Shown here piece after piece: positions 24,922 through 34,129 of a stretch of DNA of 64,000 nucleotides (position 1 is its first letter; each line of letters begins with the position of its first letter). The translations under genes and the position numbers were made by a program. This DNA is from Liquorilactobacillus ghanensis DSM 18630. GTDB taxonomy: Bacteria; Bacillota; Bacilli; Lactobacillales; Lactobacillaceae. The notes beneath the pieces were generated by a model. The model was not told the DNA's origin, made no database searches, and saw nothing but the letters and a program-made list of their open reading frames with translations. The stretch covers positions 62,001 to 126,000 of the forward strand of contig NZ_AZGB01000030.1 of assembly GCF_001435235.1 (NCBI RefSeq), read 5' to 3'.

Positions 24922-25689
24922 ATGAAAACCGCAATTATTACAGGTGCTGGTCAAGGAATTGGGGAAGGAATTGCTTATCGTTTAGCTAAGAGTAATTATG
25001 CGATAGCCGTGGCGGATATTAATTTAAAAACGGCTGCCAAAGTAGCAGAGGCTATCGTTAAATCAGGCCACACTGCCAAGGCTTATCAAGTTGATGTTGC
25101 TGATCGCGAAGCTGTTTTTAATTTGGTTGATCAAGTAGTTAGTGATTTGGGAAACTTGGCAGTTTATGTTAATAATGCCGGGATTGCTTTTATTGCTTCA
25201 ATCATTGATTCAGAGCCAGCTGAAATTGATCGTTTGTTTAATGTTAATTTGAAAGGAACTTACTGGGGTATTCAAGCGGCGGCTAAAAAGTTTATTGAAC
25301 AGGGAACTGGGGGAAGAATTATCAATGCAGCCTCACTAGCCGGTGTTGAAGCCTCAGCCTTGCAAAGTGCGTACTCAGCTTCGAAATTTGGTATTCGCGG
25401 TTTAACACAGTCGGCGGCTAAAGAATTAGCAAAATATAAAATTACAGTAAATGCATATAATCCGGGAATAGTCCGGACCTCAATGCGTGATCGAATTGAT
25501 GCGAAAACAGCTGCGATTAAAAATATCAGTATTGAGCAGCAGCAAAAAAATTGTTTAGCAGAAATAGCTTTAGGTCGTGAAGCGGTTCCGGCTGATGTTG
25601 CAGAAGTGGTTGCTTGGTTTGCCTCGCCAGCAGCTGAATATATAACCGGACAATCTATTTTGGTCGATGGTGGAATGAAATTTTATTAA
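24922..25689 (+). CDS. Short-chain dehydrogenase, acetoin/diacetyl reductase-like
   Basis: 255 residues with the SDR pattern TGAGQGIG (7-14), NNAG near 88, a catalytic Ser in NAASLAGVEAS near 137, and YSASK near 151. The N-terminal region and GEGIAYRLAKSNYAIAVAD resemble BudC-type acetoin (diacetyl) reductases, which reduce diacetyl or acetoin with NADH. A GAGGGATTAATCGAT leader precedes ATG 24922. It lies 13 bp after metQ and could be read through from the T-box transcript, although its function seems unrelated. It is convergent with another SDR gene. Confidence 0.85.
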   Translation: MKTAIITGAGQGIGEGIAYRLAKSNYAIAVADINLKTAAKVAEAIVKSGHTAKAYQVDVADREAVFNLVDQVVSDLGNLAVYVNNAGIAFIASIIDSEPAEIDRLFNVNLKGTYWGIQAAAKKFIEQGTGGRIINAASLAGVEASALQSAYSASKFGIRGLTQSAAKELAKYKITVNAYNPGIVRTSMRDRIDAKTAAIKNISIEQQQKNCLAEIALGREAVPADVAEVVAWFASPAAEYITGQSILVDGGMKFY

Positions 25690-25691
25690 TA

Positions 25692-25778
25692 AAAAAGAAC
25701 TGTAAGATTATGCCGTTCTAAACTTTAAACCTTGATGTTGATTTAAAGTGAATATAGCATAATTGCAGTTCTTTTTTT
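25692..25778. terminator. Long bidirectional terminator between convergent SDR genes
   Basis: AGAACTG pairs with CAGTTCT, ATTATGC with GCATAAT and CTTTAAA with TTTAAAG, making one long interrupted hairpin. An A-run precedes and a T-run follows, so it can stop transcription from both sides. Confidence 0.85.
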
Positions 25779-25792
25779 GTGCTATTTATTAT

Positions 25793-26572
25793 TTAAATAA
25801 TACCACCACCATCAACTGCATACGTTTGACCAGTAATAAAATCTGCTTTATCACTGGCTAAAAAAGTTACTAAATTAGCGATATCGTTTGGCTCAACAGT
25901 TCTGCCTAAAGGGATGGTGCCAATAAAATCTTTACGATTTTGTCCTAAAGGTTTGCCGTTGATTTCTGACATTTTAGTGTCAATTGCATCCCACATGCCG
26001 GTTGTGCCGACCACACCAGGAGCATAAGCATTGACTTTAATTTTGTAAGGGGCTAATTCCTTAGCTGCAGCTTGGGTCAAATTAATTACAGCAGCTTTAG
26101 TTGCTGAGTAAGTAGCCCAAATTGGGAAAGCTCGCATACCAGCAATTGATGAGGCACTGATAATTTTGCCAGGAACTTTTAGTTCTTTGAATTTTTTAGC
26201 TGCGGCTTGAATTCCATAAAGCACGCCGAAGACATTAATTTTAAAACTGAGTTCTAAGTCCTGTGGTTTGATGTCGTCAATTTTATCGACTTTAGCTATT
26301 CCTGCATTATTGATCATTAAATCAAATCCGTGTAATTTTGTCGCAGCTGTGTCGACTGCTTGAAAAACTTGTTGCTGATCAGTAACATCTAAAGGTACAA
26401 AAATTCCAGTTTGCCCAGTCGCTTCAATTTCTTCAATAACAGCTTGGGCTTTGCTTGCTTGTCTAGGTAAATCTGCTAAAGCAATATCGTATCCTGATTT
26501 TGATAAATGACGAGCAATTTCTGCTCCAATTCCCTGAGCGCCACCAGTGATTAATGCAACTTTTTTTACCAT
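25793..26572 (-). CDS. Short-chain dehydrogenase, acetoin/diacetyl reductase-like
   Basis: 259 residues from ATG 26572, preceded by AGGAGGA; an upstream in-frame start at 26599 overlaps that site. SDR motifs are TGGAQGIG (10-17), NNAG near 91, SASSIAGM with the catalytic Ser near 140 and YSATK near 155. A C-terminal FITGQTYAVDGG fits butanediol/acetoin-type dehydrogenases. It is a distinct paralogue of the convergent SDR at 24922. Substrate is inferred from family resemblance only. Confidence 0.86.
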   Translation of the reverse strand: MVKKVALITGGAQGIGAEIARHLSKSGYDIALADLPRQASKAQAVIEEIEATGQTGIFVPLDVTDQQQVFQAVDTAATKLHGFDLMINNAGIAKVDKIDDIKPQDLELSFKINVFGVLYGIQAAAKKFKELKVPGKIISASSIAGMRAFPIWATYSATKAAVINLTQAAAKELAPYKIKVNAYAPGVVGTTGMWDAIDTKMSEINGKPLGQNRKDFIGTIPLGRTVEPNDIANLVTFLASDKADFITGQTYAVDGGGII

Positions 26573-26599
26573 AAGACAGTTCCTCCTTTTTTGATTCAT

Positions 26600-26953
26600 G
26601 TTTATTTTATCACAAATTAAGTAAAAATATATTCTTATTAAAAATTAAAATCACGGTTTTGCCTATTTTGCTGCTGAAACTTTTTTAAATTTATCAACAA
26701 TTTCTTGTGTATTTATTATTAAAAAAGTTCAGGATTTATAAATGGTCACTGATGGTCAAAATTTTCTATTTTGAATTAATAAAGTGATGTCTATTCTAAT
26801 CGAAAATTTCAATTTTGTAACTTTACACTAAAAAAGCCTATTTAATGAACTTTAAAATGGCAGTTCACTTAGTTTGATTTTAAAGTTATTTACGGTGAGT
26901 GGTATACTCTATTCTGTGATCTGAAATCGAAATAAATTAAAAAGAGGCAAAAA
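26600..26953. other. Intergenic region with an 11-bp inverted repeat
   Basis: 354 bp of AT-rich DNA between the leftward SDR gene and the rightward GH3 gene. AACTTTAAAAT (26848-26858) and ATTTTAAAGTT (26877-26887) are perfect inverted repeats with an 18-bp spacer. TATACT at 26903-26908 is a likely -10 box for the GH3 gene. No coding sequence is seen. Confidence 0.5.
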
Positions 26954-28093
26954 ATGAGGAAAATATCTATCGTTTTATCAGCATTTATTTTGTGTTTAAT
27001 AATGCCATTTACAGTAGTTAACGCGCAAAATCAAAAAGTTAGTAATCAGCAATTGAAAACGATAATTAAAAAAATGAGTTTGCAACAAAAAATTGCACAA
27101 ATGTATATTATTTCTACGCAAGCGAACCAGCAAAATACAGCTGCGGCTATCCAGAAAGAACAACCAGGCGGAATTATTTTATTTGGTAACGATTTTAAAG
27201 ATCAAACTAAGCAGCAATTTGTTAATAATTTAAATAACTATCAAAAGCAGGTCAAACTGCCATTGTTAATCGGAACTGACCAAGAAGGCGGATCTGTTTC
27301 TCGTTTGTCAGCTAATCCAGAATTGACCGGTAATCGCAATTTTCCTTCACCGCAACAGTCGTATCAGACTGGTGGCAAGCAAGGTGTGGCAGCTGAGGCA
27401 GCAGCTGTTGCAGAAATTTTGCATTCGTTGCAAATTAATTTGAATTTTGCTCCAGTAGCGGATGTTTCAAATAATCAGCAAAGTTTTATCTATTCACGAA
27501 CGCTAGGATTGAGCTACCGGCAAACAGCAGCGGTTATCAAAGCTGAAATTCCGGCTATGCAAAAGAATCACGTTGCTGCAAGTTTAAAACATTTTCCAGG
27601 ATACGGTTCAGCTGGTGATACTCATACTGGATTTGCAACCAATGACAAATCGCTTAAAGAATTTAAAAAGAATGATTTTGTTCCATTTAGAGCCGGCATT
27701 CAAGCCGGTGCTCAGGTGGTCTTAGTTTCACATATTTTTGCGAATGCAATTGATGCTAAATATCCAGCATCGTTATCGCCTAAAATTCATCGAATATTAC
27801 GGCAAAAACTGCACTTTAAGGGAGTAATCATTACTGATGATTTGACGATGGGAGCAATTACTAAATTTGCGACTGAAAAACATGTTTCGGCCGATGTTCT
27901 GGCAGTTAAGGCTGGCAATGATCTACTTTTAAGCAATGATCTGCCAACTGGTTTGCCAGCAATTGTTCAAGCGGTTAAAAAACATCAAATTAGAGAATCA
28001 CAAATTAACAACTCAGTTTACCGCATTTTAAAATTAAAAAGAGATTTGGGAATATTAAATTCGCAGAACATTAAAATTTACCAAAACAATTAA
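26954..28093 (+). CDS. nagZ: Secreted glycoside hydrolase family 3, NagZ-like beta-N-acetylhexosaminidase
   Basis: 379 residues. Residues 1-24 form a Sec signal peptide ending at VNA, so the enzyme is exported. The single GH3 barrel domain has GTDQEGGSVSRL near 110, the NagZ acid/base loop KHFPGYGSAGDTHTG near 215 with the Asp-His pair, and the nucleophile Asp in GVIITDDLTMGA near 298. NagZ enzymes remove GlcNAc from MurNAc-containing peptidoglycan fragments. It has no C-terminal extra domain. The locus continues into zinc-ribbon membrane proteins and then an RpiR-PTS-AmiE-epimerase set, which supports a cell-wall turnover role. Confidence 0.9.
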   Translation: MRKISIVLSAFILCLIMPFTVVNAQNQKVSNQQLKTIIKKMSLQQKIAQMYIISTQANQQNTAAAIQKEQPGGIILFGNDFKDQTKQQFVNNLNNYQKQVKLPLLIGTDQEGGSVSRLSANPELTGNRNFPSPQQSYQTGGKQGVAAEAAAVAEILHSLQINLNFAPVADVSNNQQSFIYSRTLGLSYRQTAAVIKAEIPAMQKNHVAASLKHFPGYGSAGDTHTGFATNDKSLKEFKKNDFVPFRAGIQAGAQVVLVSHIFANAIDAKYPASLSPKIHRILRQKLHFKGVIITDDLTMGAITKFATEKHVSADVLAVKAGNDLLLSNDLPTGLPAIVQAVKKHQIRESQINNSVYRILKLKRDLGILNSQNIKIYQNN

Positions 28094-28113
28094 AATAATT
28101 TTGGCTAATTCGA

Positions 28114-28141
28114 TTGAAATTCTAAGCTTATATTGTAGAAT
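28114..28141 (+). promoter_or_regulatory. Promoter of the zinc-ribbon protein operon
   Basis: TTGAAA (28114-28119) and TAGAAT (28136-28141) are separated by 16 bp and lie 31 bp before the ATG at 28173. Confidence 0.5.
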
Positions 28142-28172
28142 ATAGATATAACGTTCTGAAAAGGGGTAAAAA

Positions 28173-29066
28173 ATGAGAATATGTCCAAACTGTCAGGCCA
28201 AGATGAATGACAATGCTAAATTTTGTACGAAATGTGGAACTAAATTAGTTCCGGTCTCTGAAACAGTGGCTAAAAAACAACCAGCAGCAGAGTCAATTAA
28301 AACGACAAGCGATGAAAGCAGTAATACACAACAAAATACTGAATCTACTGGTAAGTCAGCAACAACTCATGCTGATGTCAATACACAAGCTTGGCAAAAT
28401 GCTTTTCAAAATTATTGGAGGTGGCTGCTTGGTTCATGGAAAACGCCATTTAAGGTGCAAACGACTACTAAATATACCGGGATTTTAACCTTATTTTTGG
28501 AAAGCCTGCTTTTTACTTTGGGGATTGGTCACTGGGCACAAAGAGCAGCTTCATTAGCAACTAGTGCGACCAATAATTTTATTTCGGCTTTTTCAAACAA
28601 TAATTCGACGGCTTATAATTCAGAATACGCAGTAGGATTTAATTTTTATTTAACGGTTATCTTAATAATTTTGCTGGCAGCTGTGGCGATGATTGGAATT
28701 GCTTTTTTGATTCAACGAGCAGTTGGCGGAACTGAAAATTTTGTTACATATTTAAATCGATTAGTTCACTATAGCAGTTCAATTTTATTGTTAACTTTGC
28801 TTTTTTTCTTAATTGCTTTATCTGGTTCAATTGGAGTAGTTTCAGTATGGGTCAATGGCATTATTTTGCTGTTAATTTCATTGGTCTGGAGTATCACAAT
28901 GGTGTGCGGAATAGTGGAATTGAAAACACCTGGTCAGTTGGATCGAATTTATGGAGCAGTTATTGCTGGTGTTATTTGCTTAATTATTGAAGGAGTTGCT
29001 TTTTCATTAATAGTTTCTAAATTAGGCGATACTACCAGTTCGTTCATTTCATCATTTTTCAATTAG
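28173..29066 (+). CDS. Zinc-ribbon membrane protein
   Basis: 297 residues. A four-Cys zinc ribbon opens the protein (CPNC at 4-7, CTKCG near 18-22), followed by a Ser/Thr/Gln-rich linker to about 75. The rest has about five to six hydrophobic membrane segments (about 105-290). AAAAGGGG precedes ATG 28173. Family resemblance is to uncharacterised Firmicute membrane proteins with an N-terminal ribbon. It ends 15 bp before the TcaA-like gene and probably acts with it; function unknown. Confidence 0.8.
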   Translation: MRICPNCQAKMNDNAKFCTKCGTKLVPVSETVAKKQPAAESIKTTSDESSNTQQNTESTGKSATTHADVNTQAWQNAFQNYWRWLLGSWKTPFKVQTTTKYTGILTLFLESLLFTLGIGHWAQRAASLATSATNNFISAFSNNNSTAYNSEYAVGFNFYLTVILIILLAAVAMIGIAFLIQRAVGGTENFVTYLNRLVHYSSSILLLTLLFFLIALSGSIGVVSVWVNGIILLLISLVWSITMVCGIVELKTPGQLDRIYGAVIAGVICLIIEGVAFSLIVSKLGDTTSSFISSFFN

Positions 29067-29081
29067 AGGGGGATGCTAAAA

Positions 29082-30515
29082 ATGAAGGAAAGATTTTGTC
29101 CAGAATGTGGGACAAAAGTCGCTTCAGGGGAAACGTTTTGTCCTAATTGCGGGCACAAATTAGTTGAATCGACTGCAGTAGATCATGAAAAAAAGACAAC
29201 CCGTTCAGCAACCAATAATCCTGATTCATCCCAAGCTGCTGATGGTTCAATGCAGCGCAGTAATACAGCACCGCAACCGCAGCAACCACTTGATAAACGA
29301 GTAATTTGGGCAATTATTGCAGTGGTCGTCATTTTGGTTGGTGGCTATTTTGGATTAAAAAATTATTATCAACCACAAAATCAGTTAAATCGTATAATAA
29401 CAGCAATGGGAAATCCTGATCAAAATTTGGCAAAATATGTTAAAACTAATGATCCAACGCTAGAGAAAAAGATATCCGAAAAAAATTTGAAACCAACACA
29501 AAAATATTTTGCAGATAATCGGCAAGAGTTAGCAGATCTAAAATCTTCTTTGCAAGATGGCACAACGTTTGAGAATACTTATTCATTGGAACAAACTGGC
29601 AATGCTTGGTTATTATTTCCGCGCTATAAAATTAATATTGAAGCAGCTTATGTAACGCTTTCAACTAATCACGCGGGGGTCACTTTTTTGCAGGATGGAA
29701 AAAAGATTGCGAAGACGACTAACATGAATCACAGTAAAAAAGTTGGACCACTTTTCCCAGGGAAATACAAATTTAAAGCTACTGGGAAAATTGCCGGTAG
29801 AAGTTTAAGCAATACTTCAACCTACACGTTAGCTGCTGGCGAACAAGCTCTTCCTTTAAAATTAAAAACGGCCAATTTTACAATTACCGGCAATCAAGGT
29901 GCAACAGTTTATTTGAATAATAAGAATGTTGGTAAATTAAACGATCAGGGTAAAATGAAATTTAAAGAATATCCAATCAGTAATGATTTGAAAGTTTATA
30001 TTACCATTCCGGTAGCGGGGAAGAATTTAAAGTCAAAAACGGTTGACGTTAATAGCAAGCTTGAATACGGCTCTCATACGATTTCACCGGGATTCAAAGG
30101 TGTTGCAAGCAAAGATGATGCCCAAGAATTGCTCCAGGAAGCTTTTTCAGGTGCCGAATCTGGAGATGATGATTCATCAACAGCTGAATTATTTACCGGA
30201 GAAGAGAGTAATTCAAGTTACAATGATTTACTAAAATTTTTCGATTCATTTAACACTAATGATAACATTGAAACATATGATGCAGAAATTTCCAAAATAA
30301 ATTCAGTTACACCAGCAGGGAAAAATAAAGCAACAGTATCGTATTCGATTAAATATACCTTTAATAATACCAGTGACAATGGGGAATCAAGAAAAGTTCA
30401 ACAATTTACGTATCCTAATGCGATAATTGTTAAGCAAGGCGATGATTATAAAATTCAAACTGTCGGCACAACAAAGGCTGCTGACTGGGAGAAAAATTAT
30501 TCGGATGATGATTAA
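29082..30515 (+). CDS. Zinc-ribbon TcaA-like membrane protein
   Basis: 477 residues from ATG 29082, nine bases after GAGGGGG; ATG 29073 is too near. It has a zinc ribbon (CPECG and CPNCG in the first 25 residues), a charged linker, one membrane helix near 75-95 (VIWAIIAVVVILVGGYFGL) and a long extracellular part with repeated beta domains like those of staphylococcal TcaA, involved in glycopeptide response. An acidic Ser/Asp segment (SGDDDSSTAE) separates the last domain. It is probably a cell-envelope sensor or scaffold. Role is inferred from architecture. Confidence 0.8.
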   Translation: MKERFCPECGTKVASGETFCPNCGHKLVESTAVDHEKKTTRSATNNPDSSQAADGSMQRSNTAPQPQQPLDKRVIWAIIAVVVILVGGYFGLKNYYQPQNQLNRIITAMGNPDQNLAKYVKTNDPTLEKKISEKNLKPTQKYFADNRQELADLKSSLQDGTTFENTYSLEQTGNAWLLFPRYKINIEAAYVTLSTNHAGVTFLQDGKKIAKTTNMNHSKKVGPLFPGKYKFKATGKIAGRSLSNTSTYTLAAGEQALPLKLKTANFTITGNQGATVYLNNKNVGKLNDQGKMKFKEYPISNDLKVYITIPVAGKNLKSKTVDVNSKLEYGSHTISPGFKGVASKDDAQELLQEAFSGAESGDDDSSTAELFTGEESNSSYNDLLKFFDSFNTNDNIETYDAEISKINSVTPAGKNKATVSYSIKYTFNNTSDNGESRKVQQFTYPNAIIVKQGDDYKIQTVGTTKAADWEKNYSDDD

Positions 30516-30547
30516 GTAGTTGACGATTTTGAAAAAATTTAATTGAT

Positions 30548-30586
30548 AAAAAAGGTCTTGCCGTTTGTTCTAAGGCAAGATTTTTT
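30548..30586 (+). terminator. Intrinsic terminator after the TcaA-like gene
   Basis: GTCTTGCC and GGCAAGA form a stem with about a 13-nt loop, flanked by an A-run and a T-run. Confidence 0.85.
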
Positions 30587-30768
30587 AGTTCAACTTGGAA
30601 AATGGTTGAAATTCCGTTAAGATAACGATAAATGATAAAATTTAAGCAAAAGGCGGGAAATTATTTCAGTCAAATTAATTGCAATTGACGTGATGGAACG
30701 TTAATTAATTTACCCCTAAAATTAATAACTGTTAATATGGTTTACTGTTATAGGAAGGGTTGATTTTA

Positions 30769-31629
30769 TTGTCAGTTAAAGGAAAGATTTTAAATGCGTT
30801 ACCTTATTTGTCAAAATCAAAGCAAAAAGTTGCTACATATATTTTAAAAAACCCAGAGACTGTGACCAAGCAAAGTGTTGCTCAACTGGCAGCGGCTGCC
30901 AAGTCGAGTCCCGCAACTGTAATCCGATTATTGAAAGATTTAGAAATCGCAAGCTTTACCCTCTTAAAAATTAATTTAGCGGCTGAACAAAACACGGTAG
31001 GGGACAAAGATGAAAAAATTTATGCGGATATTGCAGCCACAGAGGATTTTGACAGTATCAAGCAAAAGTTATTAGCTAATGCTCAGCGATCATTACTGGA
31101 AACAACTGATCAGATTGATCAAAAGGCAATTTCCAAGTTGACCCAGGCAATTGGGCAAGCCAGCCAGATAATTTTATTCGGAGTTGGGGCTTCAGCGTTG
31201 GTTGCCGAAAATATTGCGCAAAAGTGGAGTCGGTTGGGTTACGTTACAATTGTCGAAACTGATCTCAATTCCCTATTGCCCAAATTAATCAATACTGCTG
31301 CCGATAGCCTGATTTGGCTGGTGTCAAACTCAGGTGAAACACCGGAAATTTTGGTAGCTGCGCAACATGCGCGCTCTTGCAAGCTGGCAATTGCTTCTTT
31401 AACACGCTTTGGCAAAAATTCGCTGACTAATTACGCAGATATTATTATTCAAACTGCACAGCCACCGGAATCTTCACGTCGAATTGCTGCGACTAGTTCA
31501 TTATTAGCACAGTTTATGGCAGTTGATTTGATTTTTTATTATTTTGTAAGTCAGCATTTTGATTGCAGTGTCAAGGCTCTCCAAGATTCTAAAAGAATTC
31601 TTCAAGATTATCAGCTGACGTTCAAATAA
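30769..31629 (+). CDS. RpiR-family regulator (HTH plus SIS domain)
   Basis: 286 residues from TTG 30769, nine bases after AGGAAGGG; TTG 30760 is directly adjacent to it. The HTH_6 domain is at 1-75 (TKQSVAQLAAAAKSSPATVIRLL) and the SIS sugar-phosphate-binding domain at about 125-255 (ILFGVGASALVAENIAQKW, WLVSNSGETPEI). RpiR/MurR proteins sense a sugar phosphate. It precedes a mannose-family PTS and muropeptide-type genes, and perfect palindromes in the gap to the PTS (31695-31769) are likely binding sites. A MurNAc-6-P or amino-sugar phosphate effector is inferred. Confidence 0.9.
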   Translation: MSVKGKILNALPYLSKSKQKVATYILKNPETVTKQSVAQLAAAAKSSPATVIRLLKDLEIASFTLLKINLAAEQNTVGDKDEKIYADIAATEDFDSIKQKLLANAQRSLLETTDQIDQKAISKLTQAIGQASQIILFGVGASALVAENIAQKWSRLGYVTIVETDLNSLLPKLINTAADSLIWLVSNSGETPEILVAAQHARSCKLAIASLTRFGKNSLTNYADIIIQTAQPPESSRRIAATSSLLAQFMAVDLIFYYFVSQHFDCSVKALQDSKRILQDYQLTFK

Positions 31630-31694
31630 ATGGGTTAATAATCCAAATAACAGTCGAAGTCTTAATTCGTTTTATAAAATAAAATACCAATTAT

Positions 31695-31769
31695 TGTTTA
31701 TAAACATCTTATATTATGAAATAATATTTCAAATGTAATTTACCATGCTATAATCTGTTTCATGAAACA
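31695..31769 (+). promoter_or_regulatory. PTS operon promoter with stacked palindromes (probable RpiR sites)
   Basis: The -10 box TATAAT is at 31749-31754 with a weak -35 (TTTCAA, 31727-31732) 16 bp upstream. Three perfect palindromes surround it: TGTTTATAAACA (31695-31706), GAAATAATATTTC (31718-31730, on the -35) and TGTTTCATGAAACA (31756-31769, at the expected transcription start). A related half-site TGTTTCAAAACA (31832-31843) and TTTTCAA-N4-TTGAAAA (31801-31818) follow in the leader. Confidence 0.6.
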
Positions 31770-31878
31770 ACAAACTCCTTTTTGATAAGTTTTCAATTTA
31801 TTTTCAAATTATTGAAAATCAAAAAGCATTTTGTTTCAAAACAGGTTATTTTTTTTGGTGAAAGAGAGGATGTTTCTT

Positions 31879-32361
31879 ATGGCAATTACTGCAGTTAGGA
31901 TTGATGGTCGCTTATTACATGGGCAGGTGGCCAACATGTGGACTAATGTTGTCGGGGCGACCCGGATTATGGTGATCGATAATGAAGTAGCAGTATCGCC
32001 AGTGGCTAAAGCGGGAATCAAGTTAGCAAAACCGGCGGGGGTAAATTTAAGTATTTTAAACGAAGAACGGGCTGCCAATAATATTGTAGCTGGGCGCTAT
32101 GATTCGCAGAAGGTTTTTATTTTAGTAAAACGACCAGCTGTTTTATTGAAACTAATTGCAGACGGGGTACCGATTAAAGTCGTCAATGTCGGTAATATGT
32201 CACAATCTGATGAAACTAAGCCTCTAACGTCTTCGATTAATCTGGTACCGCAAGATGTAGCTGATTTTAATGAACTACATAAACTTGGAGTCAAATTAAC
32301 GGCGCAAATGGTTCCGAGCGATCCATTACTTGATTTAATGGATTTGTTGAAAAAATTTTAG
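31879..32361 (+). CDS. PTS mannose/fructose/sorbose-family IIB
   Basis: 160 residues from ATG 31879 (AGAGAGGA nine bases upstream; ATG 31870 is too close). The phosphorylated His is in VRIDGRLLHGQV near residue 15. It accepts phosphate from IIA and passes it to the sugar during import. First gene of a full IIB-IIC-IID-IIA operon. Confidence 0.95.
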   Translation: MAITAVRIDGRLLHGQVANMWTNVVGATRIMVIDNEVAVSPVAKAGIKLAKPAGVNLSILNEERAANNIVAGRYDSQKVFILVKRPAVLLKLIADGVPIKVVNVGNMSQSDETKPLTSSINLVPQDVADFNELHKLGVKLTAQMVPSDPLLDLMDLLKKF

Positions 32362-32389
32362 TGCTTGAAGCAGGAAGAAGGTAATTAAA

Positions 32390-33307
32390 ATGCATGGTGA
32401 TATTTTATTTTGGCAAGTTTTGTTGCTGACACTTTATTCAATGTATCAGATTTGGGATGATTTGACGATCGTATCTTCACTTGCTCAGCCGGTTTGGGCC
32501 GGATTGATTGCCGGAGCAGTTATGGGCGACGTTACAAAAGGATTGATTATCGGTGGTAGTTTGCAGCTGACCGTTTTAGGCGTCGGAACCTTTGGCGGAT
32601 CGTCAAAAATCGATGCTAACTCTGGAACTATTCTGGCAACTGCTTTTTCGATCAGTACCGGGATGAATGCTTCAACAGCTGTTGCGGCAATTGGCGTACC
32701 GGTTGCGTCATTGATGATCGAAACAGATATTTTAGGCCGTTTTACTAATACTTTTTTTCAACATCGGATCGATCGCTTAATTGATGAAGAAAATTATCCA
32801 GCAATCGAACGAAATTATTTATATGGAATTATTCCTTGGATACTTTCACGTGGACTACCGGTATTTTTGGCTTTGCAATTTGGCGGCAACTTTGTATCGT
32901 CAGCAGTTAAGATCTTGGATACTAATTTAAAATGGTTAAGCAATGGTCTGGCGACAGCTGGAGCATTACTGCCGGCAGTTGGTTTTGCAATTTTATTGCG
33001 TTACTTACCAGTGCGCAAGCATTTAGCTTATTTAATTTTAGGCTTTACTTTGACAGCTTTATTCAGTACCTTATATACCAATGTTCAAAGTTTGGGAACA
33101 GCAATGACCAAAGTTTCTAAGGGCTTTAGTGGTTCTTTCAACGCTGTTTCAATGGTGGCAATTGCTTTGATTGGATTAACTTTTGCAATTAATGAATATA
33201 AGCGTGACGATGAAAAGCAGCAGCTGGCGGAGATCAGACAGCAACAAAAGCCAGTTGCTCAGTCAACAACTACTGAGGAGGGCGAAATTTATGGCGACGA
33301 AGACTAA
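32390..33307 (+). CDS. PTS mannose-family IIC
   Basis: 305 residues, polytopic, with the EII-Sor family pattern VWAGLIAGAVMGD and IGGSLQLTVLGVGTFGG. The soluble C-terminus is rich in Gln and charged residues. With IID it forms the sugar channel. Its end overlaps IID by 17 bp. Confidence 0.94.
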   Translation: MHGDILFWQVLLLTLYSMYQIWDDLTIVSSLAQPVWAGLIAGAVMGDVTKGLIIGGSLQLTVLGVGTFGGSSKIDANSGTILATAFSISTGMNASTAVAAIGVPVASLMIETDILGRFTNTFFQHRIDRLIDEENYPAIERNYLYGIIPWILSRGLPVFLALQFGGNFVSSAVKILDTNLKWLSNGLATAGALLPAVGFAILLRYLPVRKHLAYLILGFTLTALFSTLYTNVQSLGTAMTKVSKGFSGSFNAVSMVAIALIGLTFAINEYKRDDEKQQLAEIRQQQKPVAQSTTTEEGEIYGDED

Positions 33308-34109
33308 TTATAAATTAACCAAAAAAGATTTCCGACAAATCAACCGGCGCAACTTGTTTTTCAACCAATTGGGCTGGAACTATGAAAAAATGCAAGGTTC
33401 AGGATATCTGTTCATTATTATGCCGCAACTACGTAAATTATATGGTGATCATACACCAGAACTGAAAAAGGCCATGAAAGCACATAATCAATTTTTCAAT
33501 ACTAATCCATTTGTTAATACAATTATTCAAGGAGTAGATTTGGCTATTGAGGAAAATAAGGGAACAGACTCTTTAGAAACTGTTTCCGGACTGAAAACCG
33601 GTTTGATGGGTCCGCTGGCGGCGATCGGTGATTCAATTTTTGCTTCGTTGATTCCGGCAATTATGGGGGCTATCGCTGCTAATATGGCAGTTCAAGGTAA
33701 TCCATTTGGTTTGGTGTTATGGTTGATAGCCAACTTGTGCGTAATGTACTTGCGTTGGATTCAATTGCCATTAGCGTATCGAGAAGGTACAAATCTGGTA
33801 ACCAAAATGCAAGGTAAGCTTAATTCTTTAACAGATGCGGCAACACTGTTGGGAGTTTACGTGGTTGGAGCTTTGGTGGCGACCTTGATTAGTGTGCAAG
33901 TACCGTTTGTAGCTAATATTGGCAAAGTAACTGTTAATTTGCAAAATGAACTTGATATGATTATGCCAAAATTAGTTCCAGGAGTCATCGTTGCTTTAAT
34001 TTATTGGCTGCTTGGTCGCAAAAAAATGACTTCAACCAAAGCAATTTTTATTGTGATCATTGTTGCGGTAATCTGTTCAGCCTTAGGAATCTTAGGCAAG
34101 ACTGCCTGA
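33291..34109 (+). CDS. PTS mannose-family IID
   Basis: 272 residues from ATG 33291, with GAGGAGGG upstream; ORF extension to 33183 lies inside the IIC gene. EIID-AGA features are RRNLFFNQLGWNYEKMQGSGYLF near the N-terminus (start RRNLF, end GYLF) and GLMGPLAAIGDSIF near 100. It completes the membrane transporter with IIC. Confidence 0.94.
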   Translation: MATKTNYKLTKKDFRQINRRNLFFNQLGWNYEKMQGSGYLFIIMPQLRKLYGDHTPELKKAMKAHNQFFNTNPFVNTIIQGVDLAIEENKGTDSLETVSGLKTGLMGPLAAIGDSIFASLIPAIMGAIAANMAVQGNPFGLVLWLIANLCVMYLRWIQLPLAYREGTNLVTKMQGKLNSLTDAATLLGVYVVGALVATLISVQVPFVANIGKVTVNLQNELDMIMPKLVPGVIVALIYWLLGRKKMTSTKAIFIVIIVAVICSALGILGKTA

Positions 34110-34129
34110 TAAACTAGGAGGAATTTGAA

